Shown here: positions 47,089 through 55,748 of the stretch, piece after piece
How positions within the stretch are numbered: the first letter of the stretch is position 1
Layout of the letters: each line of letters begins with the position of its first letter
Assembly (NCBI GenBank): GCA_000526255.1
Contig: JAFS01000002.1
Span: 806,001 to 870,000 of the forward strand
Direction: 5' to 3'
Source of the DNA: Verrucomicrobia bacterium LP2A
GTDB taxonomy: Bacteria; Verrucomicrobiota; Verrucomicrobiia; Methylacidiphilales; Methylacidiphilaceae
DNA length: 64,000 nt
Position numbers and translations under genes: made by a program
The notes under the pieces: generated by a model
Seen by the model: the letters and a program-made list of their open reading frames with translations, nothing else
The model's database searches: none
Told to the model about the DNA's origin: nothing

Positions 47089-47685
47089 ATGAAGGGTCTT
47101 TTGTCACGCATCCGGGTCTCTCTCGCCCTCACGGGCGTGCTCTTGGTGGCCTTGTGCGGGATCTACCCCCTGGCCGTCTATTGGGTCGGCCAGTTCCTCT
47201 TCCCTTTTCAGGCGAACGGGAGCCTCGTTCGATCTTCTGATGGGACCGTCTTGGGTTCCGCGCTGCTGGGGCAGAACTTCCGAGGCCCGCAGTATTTCCA
47301 TCCCCGCCCCTCGGCGGCGGGCGCGGCGGGCTACGATGCTACCGCTTCCGGCGGGCGCAACTTGGGGCCGACCTCGAAAGGGCTTGTCGATGCGGTATCT
47401 CGGAGCGGCGCGGATTACCGGAAGGAAAACCTTCTCTCCCCGGACCAGAGGATTCCCGCGGATGCGGTCACCGCTTCCGCGAGCGGCCTCGATCCGCACA
47501 TCAGCATCGCCAACGCGCTTCTCCAGCTCCCCCGGGTCGCCCGAGAGAGGAAAAAATCGCACGAAGAACTGCTGCAGATCCTGGCTCGGTATACGAGCAA
47601 GCCCTGGCTGGGACTCTTTGGTGATCCGGTAGTCAACGTAGCGATGGTCAACTGGGCACTCGATGGAAAGCTGGGCGGCCGGTGA
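47089..47685 (+). CDS. kdpC: potassium-transporting ATPase subunit KdpC
   Basis: 198 aa from the ATG at 47089, preceded by an AAGGAGG ribosome site. One N-terminal membrane segment (VSLALTGVLLVALCGIYPLA), then FRGPQYFHPRPSAAGAAGYD, GGRNLGPTSKGLVDAV and DAVTASASGLDPHISIANAL, all KdpC marks. It completes kdpFABC. The KdpDE sensor pair does not follow; regulation lies elsewhere. Confidence 0.94.
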   Translation: MKGLLSRIRVSLALTGVLLVALCGIYPLAVYWVGQFLFPFQANGSLVRSSDGTVLGSALLGQNFRGPQYFHPRPSAAGAAGYDATASGGRNLGPTSKGLVDAVSRSGADYRKENLLSPDQRIPADAVTASASGLDPHISIANALLQLPRVARERKKSHEELLQILARYTSKPWLGLFGDPVVNVAMVNWALDGKLGGR

Positions 47686-47715
47686 AAATGGAGGAATGGG
47701 ACTTCCGACCGAACC

Positions 47716-48582
47716 TCATCCCTCTTCCCGGTCAAAGCCGTTGCGATACCGCGCGTAGACGACACCTCTCCTTTCCGCTTCCCGCCTGGCGGCTTCGGAA
47801 ATTCTCTTGCCGACGACCAGAGCAACGGATTTGCTGGGAGGGACGGGAAAAGTCTCCCGGAATTTCGAGGGTTTGGAGGCTACGGCGCTCTGTAGGGCCT
47901 TGAGCAAGAGCTTCGCTCGGCGGTGGGCTCTCTCCACATCGCTCACGTCGACCGTTCGCGAAACCTCCACTGCAGCACACGCTGCCTCCCCCGTTTCTGG
48001 ATCCTCCCCGGCCGCCAAGACGTCGGCATTACCGATCTCTTCCCCCTCCTTCTCACTGATGGTCCCCTCCATCAAGGCGATGTCGATCGCCCGATTCTGG
48101 ATCTTGTCCGAAATCACCTCGACCATCCGAACATATTTGCGGAGGTAGTTGCCAAGCTTCCTTTCCGCGTCGAGTTCGATCCTCTTTCCATCCAGCTCGT
48201 TCATTTGGATGCCTATTCCTCTCAACTCCTGCTCGATCGCGACGAATCTCCTCTCCGAGGCGTCTTTGAACTCCTCCATCGAGCGGCGGAACTCCTCCAT
48301 CGAGCGGCGGAACTCCTCCATCGAGCGGCGGAACTCCTCCATCGAGTGCTGGAACGCTCGCGTCGACTCCATAAAGGATTGGAGGGTAGCCTCGGTCCGG
48401 CGCTGACTCTCCGCCAGGGCGCGGACGGTAGCCGGTAGCTCCAGAAGTTCTTCGGTCAGGAGTTCGCGGCGGACCTCATTCTTCCACGCCGGATGCGCGC
48501 GGAGCGCTTCCAGGATGTCAGCGGTGGAGCGGATGGGCAGGCTCACTAAAGCAACGATAGCTCGGCGAGGAGTGGCTGGCAA
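47716..48582 (-). CDS. coiled-coil protein with predicted restriction-nuclease-like C-terminus
   Basis: 288 aa. The N-terminal ADILEALRAHPAWKNEVRRE, LLTEELLELPATVRALAESQ is a common opening of a large family of coiled-coil proteins in thermophiles and Chloroflexi. A tandem heptad repeat (FRRSMEE, about residues 77-105) follows, then ELRGIGIQMNELDGKRIELD. The C-terminal domain has NADVLAAGEDPETGEAACAA, VEVSRTVDVSDVERAHRRAK, a pattern like PD-(D/E)XK nucleases. The biological role is unknown. A GTG at about residue 13 could be the true start. Confidence 0.6.
   Translation of the reverse strand: MPATPRRAIVALVSLPIRSTADILEALRAHPAWKNEVRRELLTEELLELPATVRALAESQRRTEATLQSFMESTRAFQHSMEEFRRSMEEFRRSMEEFRRSMEEFKDASERRFVAIEQELRGIGIQMNELDGKRIELDAERKLGNYLRKYVRMVEVISDKIQNRAIDIALMEGTISEKEGEEIGNADVLAAGEDPETGEAACAAVEVSRTVDVSDVERAHRRAKLLLKALQSAVASKPSKFRETFPVPPSKSVALVVGKRISEAARREAERRGVVYARYRNGFDREEG
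48271..48354. repeat. four tandem 21-bp repeats inside the coiled-coil gene
   Basis: Units at 48271, 48292, 48313 and 48334; the first three are identical and the fourth differs at two bases or so. Each unit encodes seven residues (FRRSMEE phase), one heptad of a coiled coil, so gain or loss of a unit keeps frame and changes coil length. Confidence 0.9.
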
Positions 48583-48665
48583 CGTGGGAGCGGGACAGGA
48601 ATCTTCCCCGAACGCGGGGTTGTCAAGAGCCGGGCTTTTCTTCTAAGGTCCTTCGATTCATCGCC

Positions 48666-50615
48666 ATGCGCTCTCTTTCCTCTTTTGGCCTTTCTCTTGT
48701 CCTGCTCGGTGTCGGGCTTTCCCAGGTCCCGGCGCTGCTTTTGTCCGCCCCATCCGACCGAAAGGCTGCCCCCCTCATCCCCCTTCGGGTGCTTTTCGAG
48801 GAGCCGAAGTGGGCCTCGCCGCGTCTCTCTCCCGACGGCGGAAAGCTAGCTTATCTTGCTCCGCACAAAGGTGTATTAAATATCTGGGTCCGCTCCTTGG
48901 GATCCAAGGACGATCATCCGATCACGGCGGAAAAGGGACGGGGCATCCGCTCCTTTTTCTGGTCCCCGGATAGCCGAACGATCTTCTATCTCCAAGATCA
49001 GGGCGGAAACGAGAACAACCACCTCTTCCGTGTCGATCTCGCCAAAGGCTCGGCGAGCGACCTGACCCCGTTCAAGGACGTCAAGGTTCATCTCCAGGCG
49101 GACGATCCCGCCCATCCCCGATCCCTTCTCCTCGCGTTGAATCGGCGGGATCCCAAGGTTTTCGACATCTACCGCCTTGCCCTCTCCGACAATCGGCTCA
49201 ACCTGCTCGCGGAGAATCCCGGGAACGTGATCGAATGGGAAGAGGATCATCAGTATGCCATTCGCGCCCGGCTTTTGATGGTGCCGGGTGCGCGGCAGGA
49301 AGTGAGTGCGCGGGCGTCAATCGAAGCTCCCTGGAAGGCGTTGGCATCCTGGGGGCCAGACGAATCAGGGGGTCTGGCGGGATTCACCCCGGATGACCGC
49401 TCGCTCTGGATCCTTTCGACCGTCGGAGCGAATGCCGAGCGGCTTTTAGAAATCGATCCCGCGAGCGGAAAGCAGGTGGTCGTGGCGGAGGACCCCCATT
49501 ACGACGTAGCGGCCATCCTGACCCATCCCAGGACCTATCGGCTCGAGGCGGTTGCCTTCGAGCGGGAGAAGCTCGAGTGGCAGTTCTTCGACGATCGCAT
49601 CCGAGAGGCATTCGACTATCTCCAGAGACAGCATCCCGGCGAGGTGATGATTTCCAGCCGCGATTTCGCGGACAAGTCTTGGGCAGTCGCCTACTCCTCC
49701 GACGTTGACCCCACGAGCTTTTATCTCTTCTCGCCTCACGAGAAGAAACTCGAGTTTCTCTTCTCTTCCCGACCCGAGCTTGCTTCCTATCGCCTCGCTC
49801 CCATGGAGCCGATCACCTTCCCGGCGCGGGACGGGCTTCTCCTCCATGGCTACCTCACCTTGCCACTTGGGGCGACGGGCAAGGTGCCCTTTGTCCTTCT
49901 GGTCCATGGGGGCCCCTGGGCGCGCGACAGTTGGGGTTTTAGCCCTCTGGTTCAGCTCCTGGCCAACCGGGGTTACGGTGTCCTGCAGGTCAACTTCCGC
50001 GGCTCAACAGGCTATGGGAAGGAGTTCGTGAATGCGGGTGACCGGGAATGGGGCGGAAAGATGCAGACCGACCTGATCGATGCAAAGCACTGGGCGGTCG
50101 CGCATGGGTACGCCGATCCGAATCGGTTCGCCATCATGGGGATGAGCTACGGCGGCTATGCGACGCTGGCAGCCCTGGCTTTTGTTCCCGGGGAGTTCAC
50201 CTGCGGGGTCGAAGCGATGGGCCCGTCCAACCTGCTCACTATGTGCCGCTCGATTCCGCCCTATTGGGAGCCGATGCGGGCTCTCTTTGAAAAGCGCCTC
50301 GGGAGCCCGGAGAAGGACGAGGCGTTCTTGCATGAGCGATCCCCCCTCTTCGCCGCGGACCGGATCCGGACGCCTCTCCTGATCGCCCAGGGAGCCAACG
50401 ACGTCCGGGTCAAGCAGGCCGAGAGTGATCAGCTCGTCGAGGCGATGCGCAAGCAAGGGCTTCCCGTCGAGTATCTGCTCTTTCCGGACGAGGGCCATGG
50501 GTTTATCCGTCCGGAGGATCGTCTCCAGTTCTTTCGGGCGACCGAACGGTTCCTGGCGAAGCATCTCGGCGGACGGTCCGAGGAAGGTGCGGAGGCCAAA
50601 GAGGTGGTCCGCTGA
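48666..50615 (+). CDS. S9 family prolyl oligopeptidase-like peptidase, exported
   Basis: 649 aa with a signal peptide (SSFGLSLVLLGVGLSQVPAL). The N-terminal beta-propeller region (SPRLSPDGGKLAYLAPHKGV, FFWSPDSRTIFYLQDQGG) is followed by an alpha/beta-hydrolase domain with the catalytic Ser in FAIMGMSYGGYATLAALAFV, Asp in IAQGANDVRVKQAES and His in FPDEGHGF. The oxyanion region is LLVHGGPWARDSWGF. It probably cleaves short peptides in the periplasm. It is convergent with the outer-membrane protein gene (10 bp between ends). Confidence 0.92.
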   Translation: MRSLSSFGLSLVLLGVGLSQVPALLLSAPSDRKAAPLIPLRVLFEEPKWASPRLSPDGGKLAYLAPHKGVLNIWVRSLGSKDDHPITAEKGRGIRSFFWSPDSRTIFYLQDQGGNENNHLFRVDLAKGSASDLTPFKDVKVHLQADDPAHPRSLLLALNRRDPKVFDIYRLALSDNRLNLLAENPGNVIEWEEDHQYAIRARLLMVPGARQEVSARASIEAPWKALASWGPDESGGLAGFTPDDRSLWILSTVGANAERLLEIDPASGKQVVVAEDPHYDVAAILTHPRTYRLEAVAFEREKLEWQFFDDRIREAFDYLQRQHPGEVMISSRDFADKSWAVAYSSDVDPTSFYLFSPHEKKLEFLFSSRPELASYRLAPMEPITFPARDGLLLHGYLTLPLGATGKVPFVLLVHGGPWARDSWGFSPLVQLLANRGYGVLQVNFRGSTGYGKEFVNAGDREWGGKMQTDLIDAKHWAVAHGYADPNRFAIMGMSYGGYATLAALAFVPGEFTCGVEAMGPSNLLTMCRSIPPYWEPMRALFEKRLGSPEKDEAFLHERSPLFAADRIRTPLLIAQGANDVRVKQAESDQLVEAMRKQGLPVEYLLFPDEGHGFIRPEDRLQFFRATERFLAKHLGGRSEEGAEAKEVVR

Positions 50616-50625
50616 GGCTATGGGA

Positions 50626-52077
50626 TCAATACCACCACTGCCAGGAGACGGTGGTCATCCAGCTCATTCCGTACTGGACACCATTCCAGGATTGATAGCA
50701 GGGCACCACGATCTGGGCGGTGAGAAAGTTCCCCTGAAGGGCGCTTTGGGGTGAGGTCGCAATCTTTTGAAACCCATCGCTCGCAAAGCCCGGCATCCGC
50801 ACGTTGACCCCTAGGCCGACCCCGGCCCACTCTCCTCCCGTCCAGGCCGCCACGATGTCGGGCATGGCGATGAAGGGAGCGGTCCGGACGGAGAGCTGGT
50901 CGACCGCGTTCGATCCGTGGATGCCCCCTTGGTAGTTGCCGAGCCCGCTGAAATTGAGGGAGATCGCTTCGGTGAAGTTGTAGCTGAGCCACCCGGTGCC
51001 GGTGAAGCTATTTCCCCAGGCGTACCCTTGGGAGTTTCGTCCCACGGGGATCGTGGCATAGCCCTGGACCCCCCAACCCCAGTGGCGATCCTCGCTCTGC
51101 CCGAGGTAGGTGGCTGCCGTGATGAAGGCGGGCACGCCCAGGCCAAGCTGCATGTCGTAGGGATAGACATGGTGTCCAGCCATGTCGGGCATGGTCTCGT
51201 CGATCGAGCCCGTCGGAACCGAGAATCCGTAGTTCATCTGGAGACGGTTCCGGTGAAAGTCCAGGACCTTCCAGATCGCCTGGAAGTTGACATCGCCAAG
51301 TCCCAGCGCCGTCATCCCCATCTCCGCTCCGGGAGGCATCATTTGCAGGGGAAGGCCGTTCTTTCCCATCGCATGGCCCATCCCCATCCCGTGGTGCATG
51401 TAGCCGCCCATGGGCAGCCCGACCATGGTCATCTGCTTGTCCCAAATCGGGAACATCGCCATGAGCGTGAGGTTATCGGTGATCCCCATCATGAGCATCG
51501 GCATGTACTGGGCCATGAACATGTTGACATTGCCCATGGCGACGGGCTTCCCGCCATACTGGACCGCGCCGAGGCCGTTGAGATTCATGGCATTAGAGCC
51601 CTGGTAGTAATCGGGGCCCATGTTCATGTTCATCCACCAGAACCCGATCATCGGCTGGTACTTCCGGTGCATGTGCCCGGTTCCCATGAGGTTGGCCGGG
51701 GTGTCGCTCGCAGCGAGCTTGTCGCTCCAGATCTCCGGAGAATCGAGGCTCCATTTCGAGTTTTCCCAGGGTGCCAGCGGCGTGGGTTCTTCGCCGTAGA
51801 CGACCGTCTCCGCGGCGTTCGACGTCGGAAGGTTCTGGGAGAGGAGGGGCTTCCTTAGGGATTGGCCTTGGGATGGGGGTTGCCCCGATGGGGTGGACGC
51901 TTCCTCGCCGGGAGAGATCTCCGAGGGGATGCTGGGGGGCAAAGCCGCATAGGCTTGGCTCCCCGGCAGCGGCGAGAGGGCCAGCAGCGGGAGAAGGAGG
52001 AGAATACGGGGGACCGGGCGACCCCTTCTGCAAAGAAGAAGTCGCCCGCCGACGGAATGAGTGTGCGTGGTTGTCAT
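50626..52077 (-). CDS. Met/His-rich outer-membrane beta-barrel protein
   Basis: 483 aa. A signal peptide (RILLLLPLLALSPLPGSQAY) is followed by a Pro/Ser-rich linker and then a barrel with alternating aromatic strands (YQPMIGFWWMNMNMGPDYY, FMAQYMPMLMMGITDNLTLM, LGLGVNVRMPGF) ending in an aromatic W-Q-W-W-Y, the usual OMP C-terminus. It resembles the MetA-pathway phenol-degradation/transporter OMP group. A segment rich in Met/His/Gly (MGGYMHHGMGMGHAMGKNGL) could bind copper. The structured leader overlaps its ribosome site. It lies downstream of the TonB-dependent receptor on the same strand. Confidence 0.75.
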   Translation of the reverse strand: MTTTHTHSVGGRLLLCRRGRPVPRILLLLPLLALSPLPGSQAYAALPPSIPSEISPGEEASTPSGQPPSQGQSLRKPLLSQNLPTSNAAETVVYGEEPTPLAPWENSKWSLDSPEIWSDKLAASDTPANLMGTGHMHRKYQPMIGFWWMNMNMGPDYYQGSNAMNLNGLGAVQYGGKPVAMGNVNMFMAQYMPMLMMGITDNLTLMAMFPIWDKQMTMVGLPMGGYMHHGMGMGHAMGKNGLPLQMMPPGAEMGMTALGLGDVNFQAIWKVLDFHRNRLQMNYGFSVPTGSIDETMPDMAGHHVYPYDMQLGLGVPAFITAATYLGQSEDRHWGWGVQGYATIPVGRNSQGYAWGNSFTGTGWLSYNFTEAISLNFSGLGNYQGGIHGSNAVDQLSVRTAPFIAMPDIVAAWTGGEWAGVGLGVNVRMPGFASDGFQKIATSPQSALQGNFLTAQIVVPCYQSWNGVQYGMSWMTTVSWQWWY

Positions 52078-52081
52078 GATG

Positions 52082-52161
52082 CCTTTCGAGCTTTGCCTGA
52101 AAGGTTAGCCGGGAGCAGAAAAGTCGGCTACCGACAGGCACACCGTCTGCTTACGGGTGTG
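52082..52161 (-). promoter_or_regulatory. structured 5' leader of the outer-membrane protein gene, with RBS-sequestering hairpin
   Basis: Three perfect stem-loops in the transcript direction: CACACC/GGTGTG (52161-52156 with 52144-52139), GTCGG/CCGAC (52135-52131 with 52127-52123), and CCTTTC/GAAAGG (52104-52099 with 52087-52082). The last arm GAAAGG is the likely ribosome-binding site, 4 nt before the ATG at 52077. This suggests translational control, e.g. by a riboswitch, thermosensor or protein. I see no known riboswitch consensus. Confidence 0.45.
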
Positions 52162-52240
52162 ATGGAAAATCGCCCTAATCCAGGGATCGGGGTAACCCCT
52201 AGTGAGGGTGGGGAAGGGCGCACTTTTGGCCCGTTGCGAT

Positions 52241-52274
52241 GGGCGAGCCGCTCAACGCCGGGAGAGGCTCGCCC
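52241..52274. other. 9-bp inverted repeat in the receptor-OMP gap
   Basis: GGGCGAGCC (52241-52249) and GGCTCGCCC (52266-52274), perfect arms with a 16-nt loop, without a T-run. It could end or attenuate transcription from the receptor into the OMP gene. The rest of the 468-bp gap (52078-52545) holds no gene that I can support. Confidence 0.4.
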
Positions 52275-52545
52275 TGCTCAGATCAGAATTGCCGATGGGC
52301 GCAAGCAAATGACTTCGTACTACAAAGACCAAGCCGGCAGACCTGTTGCCGGGCTCCCTCCCCGACACGACACCCCCAGCCTCCTGTCGCAGCGCTTGGC
52401 CATCCAGAAGAGGACGAAGAGGGTTATGCCCGTCCGGGTGGAAATTCCGATTTTCGTGGCCTTCCGGAAACCAAGGGAGCTCAATCTCATCCAACGGCTT
52501 TTGATCCCGCTTTGTGGGCAGAAACGGGCCTACGGAAGAACCAAG

Positions 52546-55203
52546 TTAGAATTTCCATATTGCGGTTCCCTCGATCCAGAAAGGCCATCCCGCCACGATA
52601 TTGGTTTCGTCGAATGTCCGCGTCCCGCTGCTGCCGACGCCGAATGGCAGCCAATAATTTTGATTGGTCATGTTATACATGTAAAGCCGAAGCTCCCAAC
52701 GCGGCTGCGTGTAGAAGACTTGCAGGTTCATCAAAAACTGCGCCGGTATGTAGGTATCGTAAAAGTAGTCCAGATATTGCCGACTCATGGCGATCCCTTG
52801 CACGGTCACGCCAACCCCGGCATCCGAAGTATACGTGATTGTGCCGCTGGCGTACTGGTCGGGAAACCCGATCATGTTGTACATGCCCGAAGGAAACACG
52901 GAGCTCGTGTTCAGCGCTAAGCTCTGCTGTAAGGCCATGGCAGTTGAGTAATTCTGCGCCATGGACGGACCGTGAGGTAGGGAGCTCCAGTTTTCGACTC
53001 CGTGCATATAGATGTAGCCGAGACGTGCCCACCAGTTGCGATTCGGCTGGTAGGCGATGTTGACCTCGTATCCGTTGATCTGTGCGAGGGTGGCCGGAAG
53101 GCTGATGTTATTGAGCGCCTGGTTTTGGCTGAATCCGGCGGTGGTGATGAAGAGCTTGTCATCGAGCAGGCTGAACTTCATTCCGCCTTCGATCAGCTGG
53201 TTGAGGAGGCGAAAGGAGGCGGCGTCGAACGTTGGGGCAGCGCCTCCGAAGGCGGCCGCATTCGTGACATAGGACCAATTATAGGTGAAGTAGGTCGTCA
53301 TCCAGGGAAAGGGCTTGTAGACGGGGCTGATCTCCAGGAGCGGGTTGAGGGAGCTTTGGTTGAGGCTGGCGTAGGTGAGGTTGGGGATTTGCGGCATTCC
53401 GGCCGGACCTGGTGGGGTGGAATAGTCCCAGAAATAGCCTGTGGCTCTCACGCCAAAATAGAGGCTCAGCTTGTCCGTGATATCCAGGTTGTTTTGAAAG
53501 AAGGGGGCGATGGACCAGTAGTGGCCGAAAGTGGTGCCGCCGGCGCCATTGAGCGGCTCGTAGTAGTAACCCGCGGGCGCGCCGGGGATCCGCCATTCTC
53601 CTCCTCCGGATGCGTGCGGGTTGTTGATGTAGCTTCCAAACTGCTTGGTCGAGGCGAGATTGAAGAGGGCGGGATTGGTTAAGCCTGGGGCCGTGGGATT
53701 GGCGATGCTCCAGGCATTGCTGTAGTTCATAAAGTTCTGGGAAAGATAGTCATCGTTGTATTGGTAGTGCCATTCCAGGCCAGTATCGATGACGTTATGG
53801 AGGCGGAGCTTGCCGAAGGCGGTTTCCAGGAGGTCTGTTTCGTGGCGCTTGCTCCGGCGCTCGGATTGTCCCGCGAGGGGATCGTAGCTCCAGCGGACCT
53901 CGGTACGGTTGTCGATTTCGTAATCCCCGGGAACATACTCGGAGTAGTAGACCTGGGGCTCCACAAACTGGGCGCCGGAATACCAAAACATCGTGTTGTT
54001 GACGATGGCGAGGTCCTCGGTGACGGTTAGACGCTGAATGAGCTGGGCCAGGCCGGTCGTTCCCTGTCCTCCGCCATTGGGAGACCAGAGGGTGGCGCGG
54101 CGATTGATGGGGACGACGGGACCCGCATAGGTAGAGTACGCGGGATTCATGGCGGAGCCGGTGATCGGGCCTCCTTGAGCGACGGTAGCCGGGAACCCAG
54201 GCACGACGCCGGTGTTATACAGGCCGTCGCGAATGAGGGCGTTGGTCGGACGGTTCATCATGTCGACGAATTGCGGATAGAAGTCGTAGCTGCCGTAGTC
54301 TCCGTAGAAATCGATCTTGTAGTTGTCGTAAGGCTTGGCGCCCACAGCGACGTAGAAGTTTTCCTGCCGGTTGTACATATATTGATAGTAGCTGCCTTGC
54401 TCCTGGCCCATGTAGGAAAAGCGCCAAGCGACCTTGTCATTGACCGGACCTCCCGCATCAGCGCCCCAGAGATACTGCTGATACATACCGGTCGTATCCC
54501 AGACGCGCCCGCGAAACTGATCGAAGTAGGGTTGCTTGGTGATATAGTTGACGCTTCCGGTGGAGGCCTGGGTCGCCCCGAAGACCGCGTTTGCCGGCCC
54601 TTCCTGGATGTCCATCGACTCGACCATGTTCCAGCTCCAGGGAACCATGGCCTGGGCGTTATTTTGCAGAGTGACTTCGATACCATTGATATAGGGGAGG
54701 GCCTGGCGTCCGCGGATCGTGATCGAGTCGTTCGTCCCTCCGTTAATCTGGGTATATGCAGTAGGGAGAATGGAGGAGAGGGAGATCGGATCGATATAGC
54801 CCTGATACAGAGTGCCGGCGGCCTTGAGCAGTGTCTGGTTCACGGGAGTGATCTGGCGGGGCGTATCCATCACGTCGGTGGGAACGCCATAGGTAGAGAT
54901 GACGGGCGCGGCGGTGGGCAGGATCGGGGCGTTGGGTTCGCCCGAAGTTAGCTCCGGGGAGGTCCATTCGGTGGTGGCGCTGACATTGACGGTCGGCAGG
55001 GTGACGGATGGGGCTCCCGAAGACGCGGCGGTTCCCGGAGAGAGAGCGGGGGGCTTGGTCTTCTGAGAGGCGGAAGGGAGCGGGTCGTCCTCGGTCGAAA
55101 GACTCGGATCGGTTGCCGAGTGGGCGGCGTGGCTTAAGAGGAGCCAAGAGAGAATTGCGATGCAAATCAAGGGAGAACGCCAAGGAGAGCAAACGTTTGT
55201 CAT
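52546..55203 (-). CDS. TonB-dependent outer-membrane receptor
   Basis: About 885 aa from the ATG at 55203; 17 further residues are possible from 55254. Signal peptide LICIAILSWLLLSHAAHSAT, plug domain (TLPTVNVSATTEW, DTPRQITPVNQTLLKAAG, DSITIRGRQALPYINGIEVT, MDIQEGPANAVFGATQASTG) and a 22-strand-type barrel ending in GWPFWIEGTAIWKF with terminal Phe. It imports a chelated metal or other ligand using TonB-ExbBD. It is closest in feel to siderophore-type receptors, but the ligand is unknown. The neighbouring sufU/sufS genes on the same strand suggest iron or sulfur supply. Confidence 0.88.
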   Translation of the reverse strand: MTNVCSPWRSPLICIAILSWLLLSHAAHSATDPSLSTEDDPLPSASQKTKPPALSPGTAASSGAPSVTLPTVNVSATTEWTSPELTSGEPNAPILPTAAPVISTYGVPTDVMDTPRQITPVNQTLLKAAGTLYQGYIDPISLSSILPTAYTQINGGTNDSITIRGRQALPYINGIEVTLQNNAQAMVPWSWNMVESMDIQEGPANAVFGATQASTGSVNYITKQPYFDQFRGRVWDTTGMYQQYLWGADAGGPVNDKVAWRFSYMGQEQGSYYQYMYNRQENFYVAVGAKPYDNYKIDFYGDYGSYDFYPQFVDMMNRPTNALIRDGLYNTGVVPGFPATVAQGGPITGSAMNPAYSTYAGPVVPINRRATLWSPNGGGQGTTGLAQLIQRLTVTEDLAIVNNTMFWYSGAQFVEPQVYYSEYVPGDYEIDNRTEVRWSYDPLAGQSERRSKRHETDLLETAFGKLRLHNVIDTGLEWHYQYNDDYLSQNFMNYSNAWSIANPTAPGLTNPALFNLASTKQFGSYINNPHASGGGEWRIPGAPAGYYYEPLNGAGGTTFGHYWSIAPFFQNNLDITDKLSLYFGVRATGYFWDYSTPPGPAGMPQIPNLTYASLNQSSLNPLLEISPVYKPFPWMTTYFTYNWSYVTNAAAFGGAAPTFDAASFRLLNQLIEGGMKFSLLDDKLFITTAGFSQNQALNNISLPATLAQINGYEVNIAYQPNRNWWARLGYIYMHGVENWSSLPHGPSMAQNYSTAMALQQSLALNTSSVFPSGMYNMIGFPDQYASGTITYTSDAGVGVTVQGIAMSRQYLDYFYDTYIPAQFLMNLQVFYTQPRWELRLYMYNMTNQNYWLPFGVGSSGTRTFDETNIVAGWPFWIEGTAIWKF

Positions 55204-55276
55204 AGCTTCCGTACGTAAGGTTGGAATTACGTAGGAAAGCAAAAAGCATTCCACGCTTGCCGTTCAATCAGAAATT

Positions 55277-55717
55277 TCAGGCTGAATTCGTTTCGCCCGT
55301 TCGGAGCGCGTCTTCGAGGGCGTGCCAGGAGAGCATCGCGCAGCTCACCCGCTGCGGGAAGCGCCGGACCCCCGCGAGGGCGGCGAGGTCTCCCGAAAGC
55401 TTGTCTTGGGGGGCGGAAGCGCCGGTGAGCAGCCGCTGGACGCTTTCAACAAGCTGCAGGGCCTCCTCCACGCTCTTCCCTCGAACAGCCAGGGTCAGGA
55501 GGGAAGCCGAGGCGGTGGAGATGGCGCAGCCCGACCCGCAGAAACGGATCTCCTCGATCCTGTTCTCGCGGGAAATCCGGAGAGAGAGTCGGACCGCATC
55601 TCCGCAGCTCACGTTCTTGGCGGCAGCCGATCGGTCGCATCCTTCGAGATCGCCGAAGTTGCGCGGGTGTCGAGCGTGATCGAGGATCGCCTCCCGGTAG
55701 AGTTCGTCGAGTTCCAT
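55277..55717 (-). CDS. sufU: SufU-type sulfurtransferase / Fe-S scaffold-like protein
   Basis: 146 aa. Opening LDELYREAILDHARHPRNFG is the SufU/IscU mark. The conserved zinc/sulfur residues are visible: Cys38 and Asp40 in NVSCGDAVRL, Cys64 in FCGSGCAISTASAS and Cys126 in RRFPQRVSCAMLSWHALEDAL (the 18-21-residue GXXX insertion typical of SufU precedes it). It takes sulfur from SufS for iron-sulfur cluster assembly. It lies 31 bp after sufS. Confidence 0.92.
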   Translation of the reverse strand: MELDELYREAILDHARHPRNFGDLEGCDRSAAAKNVSCGDAVRLSLRISRENRIEEIRFCGSGCAISTASASLLTLAVRGKSVEEALQLVESVQRLLTGASAPQDKLSGDLAALAGVRRFPQRVSCAMLSWHALEDALRTGETNSA

Positions 55718-55748
55718 CGCTGCCGTGCGTCCTACTATGCGCTCCCGG

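Noticed and set aside
48271-48354. CRISPR-like repeat array
   Set aside because: The 21-bp units are directly adjacent with no spacers and encode heptads of a coiled coil.
52082-52140. Glycine-riboswitch-like TCAGGCAAAG sequence in the OMP leader
   Set aside because: Only this short piece resembles the motif; the rest of the aptamer (conserved purine core, second stem, tandem copy) is not found.
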